Assembly (NCBI GenBank): GCA_023475715.1
Contig: JAMCVO010000161.1
Span: 1 to 9,460, forward strand
DNA length: 9,460 nucleotides
Origin: Actinomycetota bacterium
GTDB taxonomy: Bacteria > Actinomycetota > Humimicrobiia > Humimicrobiales > Humimicrobiaceae
Reading direction: 5' to 3'
Within the stretch, counting starts at the first letter, position 1. Each line of letters opens with the position of its first letter. Positions 6,013-9,460 of the stretch are shown in pieces. The translations under genes and the position numbers were made by a program. A model generated the notes under the pieces. It was not told the DNA's origin. It saw only the letters and a program-made list of their open reading frames with translations, and ran no database searches.

Positions 6013-6873
6013 TTAATATGTGAATACGTTTTTGACCATTATGGTTTTTCCTATAGATTTTGCAATACCGCCAGGGCAAACGAAAAGGGCCATGTGGAAA
6101 GAAGTGTAGAGTATGTAAGAAGAAAAGTATTTTCAAAAAGAGACGATTTTGAAAGTCTTGATAAGGCGCGGTTTTATTTAAAAGAAGAGCTAAAGGTCTT
6201 GAATTTAAAGCCCCAGATTCTTCTTAACGGCGGTAACGCAGTTCAGATGCTTGAAATAGAGAAAGGACATCTGTATCCAAAACCTCCAAGGTATGATTGT
6301 GCAAGATCAGTTGATTCCAGGGTAAGCAAATACTCCTGTGTGGATGTGGGAGGATGCTACTACTCAGTACCTGATGACCTTGTGGGCCAGTTTGTCCTTA
6401 CCAAAGCATATGCAGACAAAATAATTTGTTTTTACAGAAATGAGAAAGTGGCAGAACATAAAAGGCTATACGGAAACCATGAGTGGAAAATAGACATAAA
6501 CCATTATCTAAAGACATTAAAGGCAAAACCAAAAGCCTTTGCGCAAAGCACGGCATTTTCCCAGATGGAACAAAAGCTGCAAACAATATATGGTAAATAT
6601 TTTGTTGGCTATGAAAAAGACTTTGTGGAACTCCTGGAAATTACAGGAAAAACAGGAATCGAAAAGATAGAGGCAGCAATAGATGAACTTGAGTCGCTAA
6701 AGCCTGGTTCAGTAGACCTGGATAAGATTGTTGTTATCTGTTCAAGAAAAAGTCTGTCCTGCAATTTTAGGCCAAAAGCAGATAGCGGCATAGAAGAAGA
6801 TTGCAAAAAAATGCTTTCCCTTTATGCTCATATCCTTGAAAACCCTCTTGAAGTTTTGGAGGTGAATGCATGA
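6013..6873 (+). pseudogene. istA: IS21 transposase IstA, 5'-truncated
   Basis: IstA is the DDE-type transposase of IS21 elements, normally about 400-500 residues. Here only the C-terminal 286 or so codons remain. An annotation from the GTG at 6094 would miss family-like sequence: upstream in the same frame the DNA reads HYGFSYRFCNTARANEKGHVERSVEYVRR when the parts are joined, back to a stop at 6010. The Glu of NEKGHVE is the third catalytic acid; the N-terminal HTH and both catalytic aspartates are missing. The segment just before 6013 (T-L-I-N in another frame) hints at an additional frameshift at the break. The remainder covers the beta-barrel-like and C-terminal regions and ends normally, overlapping istB by ATGA. 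It is non-functional as a transposase. Confidence 0.85.
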
Positions 6874-7219
6874 AAGATAAAAATGAATTCATTGAAAAGA
6901 TAATCCTGTATTCAAAAGAAATCCATTTTCCGGCAATAAGAGAATACTTAACTGAAAATTTGGTGCAAGCAAGAGCTAAAAACTTAAGCTATGAAGAATT
7001 TCTATGTGATATCCTGCAAAAAGAATATGACGCAAGAACCGAAAACGGAAAACTTGCCAGGATTCGTATTGCTGGTTTTCCGGCTAAAAAATATCTTGAG
7101 GACCTAAAGATAGAAGACCTTGCTGTTGACTGTAGAAATAAACTAAAAACACTAGCAAGCCTTGATTTTATAAAAAATGGCCAGAATGTAATACTTTATG
7201 GAAACCCGGGTGTTGGTTA
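6013..7219 (+). mobile_element. Remnant of an IS21-family insertion sequence
   Basis: The istA-istB gene pair with its 4-base overlap identifies IS21. The element is damaged at both ends: istA has lost its 5' half, including two of three catalytic acidic residues, and istB stops in its P-loop where the recombinase element begins. No IS21 terminal repeats are visible within the window. The copy cannot transpose on its own. Confidence 0.8.
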
Positions 7220-7241
7220 TGACAAGTATTTTGTTATGTAA
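6870..7241 (+). pseudogene. istB: IS21 helper ATPase IstB, truncated in the P-loop
   Basis: IstB is the AAA+ ATPase that helps IstA choose targets, usually about 250 residues. This copy keeps the N-terminal helical domain (AIREYLTENLVQARAKNLSY, then YEEFLCDILQKEYDAR) and runs into the Walker A motif, where GNPGVG (residues 111-116) should continue with Lys-Thr/Ser. Instead the next residues are YDKYFVM and a stop. The switch at about base 7219 marks the edge of the inserted recombinase element; the last seven codons belong to it. GGAGGTG upstream and the ATGA overlap with istA are intact. Walker A lysine, Walker B and the rest of the ATPase are absent, so it cannot work. The missing half may lie beyond the right edge of the window. 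Confidence 0.88.
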
Positions 7242-7299
7242 AGTTTTTACTGGCATTAAGATTAATAACGGTGATTTTCCAGTAAAAAACTTTACATAA
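7234..7299. repeat. Near-perfect 20-bp inverted repeat at the recombinase element's left end
   Basis: The left arm 7234-7253 (TTATGTAAAGTTTTTACTGG) and the right arm 7279-7299 are complementary except for one extra base in an A/T run, around a 25-base loop. Each arm also has its own small dyad, GTAAA...TTTAC, spaced 3 or 4 bases. No T tract follows on either strand, so it is not a standard terminator. Position at the edge of the element suggests a recombinase-binding end or core site. Confidence 0.65.
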
Positions 7300-7310
7300 T
7301 ATTTAGCCAA

Positions 7311-8327
7311 TTAATTCAATTCCTTTAACCATGCCAATAAAGATTTATTTTTCTGCCATGAAGGTGTTTCACCAGCAAAAGCATATGAAGATACTTTTTC
7401 TAAAGCTTTTCTTTTCATCTCTCCATCAATGCGGGCATAAATTTCACTTGTTTGTATACTGACATGTCCAAGCAAGTCTCTGATATATATCAAGTCCACT
7501 CCTGCCTGGAGCCAATGGACTGCCCGGGAATGTCTCAGACAGTGCGGTGAAATAGTTTCCGGTATTAAGCCTGGCTTCTTTTTCCTAACCACATCAGCAT
7601 ATTTTTTTAAAATATGGGTTATGCCTTGCCGGGTTAATTTATTTTGCGAATGGTTTACAAACAAAAATTCTGTCATTTTAGAAGAATCTGACAATAAAAA
7701 ATCTTCTAAATACTTGCAAAGCATACCGGCAACAGGAGCCTCAAGTGGCACAAATCTGCTTTTATCTCCTTTACCTATAAGCTTTACAAGAGAGCAAGAG
7801 TTATACATTACATCCGATACTCTAAGATCTGCTATTTCCTGCACCCGGGCTGCAGTTGCATACATTAAGCTTAAAAGCATAAGATGTTTTCTGCCACTTT
7901 TTTTACCGGTATCAGGCTGACAAAGAAGTGCTTTAACTGCCTCTGTTGACAGGAAATTTAATGTTTTCTGCTGCTGCTTTTTAAATGGTATTGATAAAAT
8001 TTTCTGGAACCTATAAATACCGTCAGGCAGCTCCCTCTGGAGGTATAGATAGAATGAATGAATTGCTGCAAGTCTTTGATTTCTTGTAATAACAGAACAA
8101 CCTCTTTCATTTTCAATCCATTGCAAAAAACGCATGATAAAATCTTTATCAATTACAGATAGATTCAGTTTTTTCTCTTTTATCTTTTCTTTATTGTTTG
8201 CAAAAGTTAGTAGTAATTTAAAAGCATCCCTGTAGGCAGAAATCGTATTAGTGCTACAGCCTTCAGTACCCGGAAGGTGCTTTGATAAAAAATTTGTAAG
8301 ATAATATGCAAAATCAGTTGGTTTCAT
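7311..8327 (-). CDS. Tyrosine recombinase, third gene of trio (RitC-like)
   Basis: This 338-residue site-specific recombinase has a SAM-like N-terminal core-binding domain (about residues 1-115) and a C-terminal catalytic domain. All catalytic residues are visible: Arg161 (YATAARVQEIADL), Lys186 in the beta hairpin (GKGDKSRFVPL), His262-Cys-Leu-Arg265 (SPHCLRHSRA), His288 (LLGHVSIQTS) and the nucleophile Tyr297 (SEIYARI). It forms a covalent 3'-phosphotyrosyl intermediate during strand exchange. The start at 8327 has GGAGGTG 8 bases upstream and overlaps the end of the middle gene by 14 bases, so translation is coupled. It is the last gene of the set, ending near the inverted repeat at 7234-7299. 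By order it corresponds to RitC. A XerC/D role is unlikely given the tandem context. Confidence 0.93.
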   Translation of the reverse strand: MKPTDFAYYLTNFLSKHLPGTEGCSTNTISAYRDAFKLLLTFANNKEKIKEKKLNLSVIDKDFIMRFLQWIENERGCSVITRNQRLAAIHSFYLYLQRELPDGIYRFQKILSIPFKKQQQKTLNFLSTEAVKALLCQPDTGKKSGRKHLMLLSLMYATAARVQEIADLRVSDVMYNSCSLVKLIGKGDKSRFVPLEAPVAGMLCKYLEDFLLSDSSKMTEFLFVNHSQNKLTRQGITHILKKYADVVRKKKPGLIPETISPHCLRHSRAVHWLQAGVDLIYIRDLLGHVSIQTSEIYARIDGEMKRKALEKVSSYAFAGETPSWQKNKSLLAWLKELN

Positions 8328-9300
8328 CTTTATACACCTCCGGATAAATAAGTGAGGTGATATTTTCGGTTTGCCTTACTATGTCAGGATACAGTTCCTC
8401 TGTCAGCCGGAGATATTTTTCTGTTGCCCTTATTGAGCTATGCCCCAGATAAGTTGAAAGTATGGGCAGTGCACAATAAAGGTCTATTTTCTTGTCTGAG
8501 ATTTCTTTTATTGAATGACAGCAAAATACATGTCTTAGATCATGAAGCCTTGGTCCTTTGCCTTTTCCCCTGAAAGGTATCTTACTTTCCCAAAGAATCT
8601 CACGAAACCTGCAATATACTGTGCATTTGCTACGCTGGCTTCCGTTTTGGTTTTTAAAAAAGTAGTCATTTTCTGATGAGTTCTTGTGTATCTTTTTGTA
8701 AAATATTCTGCATATTAAATTTAGTGACTCCGACATAGGCACTAGTCTGTCTTTGTTATATTTTGATTTTTTTATGGTAAGAATGCCACCAGCCAAATCC
8801 ACATCTCCAACTTTTAAATCAAGAGCTTCCGATATTCTAAGGCCACAACCATATAGCATTCTAAACAGCACAGGATAGACAACAGCACTATTGTAGCGGG
8901 AGCTTGGTTTTAGCCTGTCAACTTCTTTAAAAATCCTAGAAATCTCAGCATGAGTAAATATATACGGGACAAAGGATGACGCGTATTTTGAAGATTTGGC
9001 CACAGCTGGTATATATGCCTGGTATCCTTTTTCATTTAAATATGTTGCAAACTGTTTTAAATCGCTTACCCTGTTTGCATGATTTTTGCAGGTCTCATGC
9101 GGGCGTTTGCTTGAATATTTTAAAACTGCATCTTTTGAGAGAATATTTTCTGAAATCCCAAAATCTTTTAAAAACTTGATAAACCTGCCCAGGCTTTCCT
9201 CTTCTGCTTTATACTTATATCCCTGTGCACGTTTATATGATATGAAACTTTCCAGTTGTTTTTTTAAAAAAGTTATATTTCTATTATTTATACTTTTCAT
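8314..9300 (-). CDS. Tyrosine recombinase, middle gene of trio (RitB-like)
   Basis: This 328-residue recombinase is full length and intact by motif. The core-binding domain covers about residues 10-105. The catalytic domain carries Arg155 (YGCGLRISEALDL), a beta-hairpin Lys at about 178-180 (TIKKSKYNKDRLVPM), His253-Asp-Leu-Arg256 (RLHDLRHVFCCHS), His287 (YLGHSSIRATEKY) and nucleophile Tyr296. The start at 9300 has GGAGGTG 8 bases upstream, and the first two bases of its ATG lie in the stop codon of the preceding recombinase (ATGA). It resembles the third gene's product only in the catalytic motifs, so the set is not a recent tandem duplication. It presumably acts together with the other two, since trio elements keep all three genes. 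Confidence 0.93.
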   Translation of the reverse strand: MKSINNRNITFLKKQLESFISYKRAQGYKYKAEEESLGRFIKFLKDFGISENILSKDAVLKYSSKRPHETCKNHANRVSDLKQFATYLNEKGYQAYIPAVAKSSKYASSFVPYIFTHAEISRIFKEVDRLKPSSRYNSAVVYPVLFRMLYGCGLRISEALDLKVGDVDLAGGILTIKKSKYNKDRLVPMSESLNLICRIFYKKIHKNSSENDYFFKNQNGSQRSKCTVYCRFREILWESKIPFRGKGKGPRLHDLRHVFCCHSIKEISDKKIDLYCALPILSTYLGHSSIRATEKYLRLTEELYPDIVRQTENITSLIYPEVYKDETN

Positions 9301-9460
9301 AAATGCTGCACCTCCAAATCAAAACCGGCAATATACGGTACATCAAGCGCACATTCTCTTAAGTGAGACACGTCAATTTTTAAATATACCTTTGTAATTT
9401 CCGTACTTGTATGAGAAAGGATTCCTGATATTACCGGCAGGGGCACATTTGCTTCCAACA
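9297..9460 (-). CDS. Tyrosine recombinase, first gene of trio (RitA-like), C-terminal fragment at window edge
   Basis: The minus strand is open from the right edge to a TGA at 9299-9297. The first full codon is at 9458, and 53 residues follow. They show the end of a tyrosine recombinase: PLPVISGILSHTSTEITKVY, with the second catalytic His (LSHTS) and the nucleophile Tyr (KVYLKID), then the family's CALDVP tail. The gene runs into the next one with an ATGA overlap. The remainder, including the Arg and His-x-x-Arg boxes, lies outside the window, so its integrity there is unknown. It makes the cluster a trio and is the first gene in transcription order. Confidence 0.88.
   Translation of the reverse strand, partial: LEANVPLPVISGILSHTSTEITKVYLKIDVSHLRECALDVPYIAGFDLEVQHL

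Larger units (their letters stand above)
7220..9460 (-). mobile_element. Recombinase-in-trio (RIT)-like element, right side outside window
   Basis: Three tyrosine recombinase genes lie head to tail on the minus strand with overlaps of 3 and 14 bases, the hallmark of RIT elements (RitA-RitB-RitC order). Only the end of the first is visible. The left boundary is placed at about 7220, where the istB sequence is lost, close to a 20-bp inverted repeat. No passenger gene is seen between the recombinases and this boundary. Whether it is complete cannot be judged without the right end. Confidence 0.72.

Noticed and set aside
5906..6136. 76-codon minus-strand ORF next to hicAB
   Set aside because: It overlaps the istA remnant, lacks a ribosome binding site and has no recognisable pattern.
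8976..9397. Plus-strand ORFs opposite the middle and first recombinases (also 7621-7920)
   Set aside because: They are shadows of genes with complete catalytic motif sets and strong ribosome binding sites on the minus strand.

Overview
The window is low-GC bacterial DNA. Strong GGAGG-type ribosome binding sites, AT-rich spacers, a replication-initiator-like gene carrying its own repeat cluster, and the mix of IS21, tandem tyrosine recombinases and toxin-antitoxin genes all suit a Bacillota (Clostridia-like) genome. That placement is inferred from style and protein families, not from a search. The left edge is core genome and everything after about 1500 is accessory DNA.

Layout: (1) 1-1500 is the 3' part of leuS (leucyl-tRNA synthetase), open at the window edge. 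(2) 1501-2124 is a non-coding transition with a possible leuS terminator and two clearer hairpin-plus-T-tract terminators. (3) 2125-2997 encodes a winged-HTH protein resembling plasmid or phage replication initiators. A cluster of near-perfect palindromes and 20-22 bp-spaced repeats lies inside the gene and looks like an internal origin or initiator-binding site. A very AT-rich orphan gene (3038-3532) follows. (4) 3562-4169, on the minus strand, is a coupled two-gene unit: a small DUF5678-like protein and a clan AA (retropepsin-like) DTG aspartic protease. (5) 4228-5168 holds two divergent DUF433 (antitoxin-type) genes. The first is followed by the frameshifted, truncated remains of a DUF5615 PIN-like toxin; the second has no visible partner. 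(6) 5267-5858 is an apparently intact hicA-hicB toxin-antitoxin operon with a textbook promoter whose spacer and -10 contain an 8-bp inverted repeat, a likely HicB operator. (7) 6013-7219 is a broken IS21-family element: istA has lost its 5' half and istB is cut in its P-loop. (8) From about 7220 to the right edge lies a set of three overlapping tyrosine recombinase genes on the minus strand, the third only partly in view. Their order and coupling match a recombinase-in-trio (RIT) element, apparently inserted into istB. A 20-bp inverted repeat sits near its left boundary.

The accessory region therefore reads as layered insertions: a replicon or phage remnant beside leuS, small two-gene modules in varying decay, an IS21 copy, then a RIT-like element within the IS21 remnant. 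The most informative observations are the repeat cluster inside the replication gene, the single-base break in the DUF5615 toxin, the HicAB promoter/operator, and the IS21/RIT junction. No wholly new system can be demonstrated from sequence alone.
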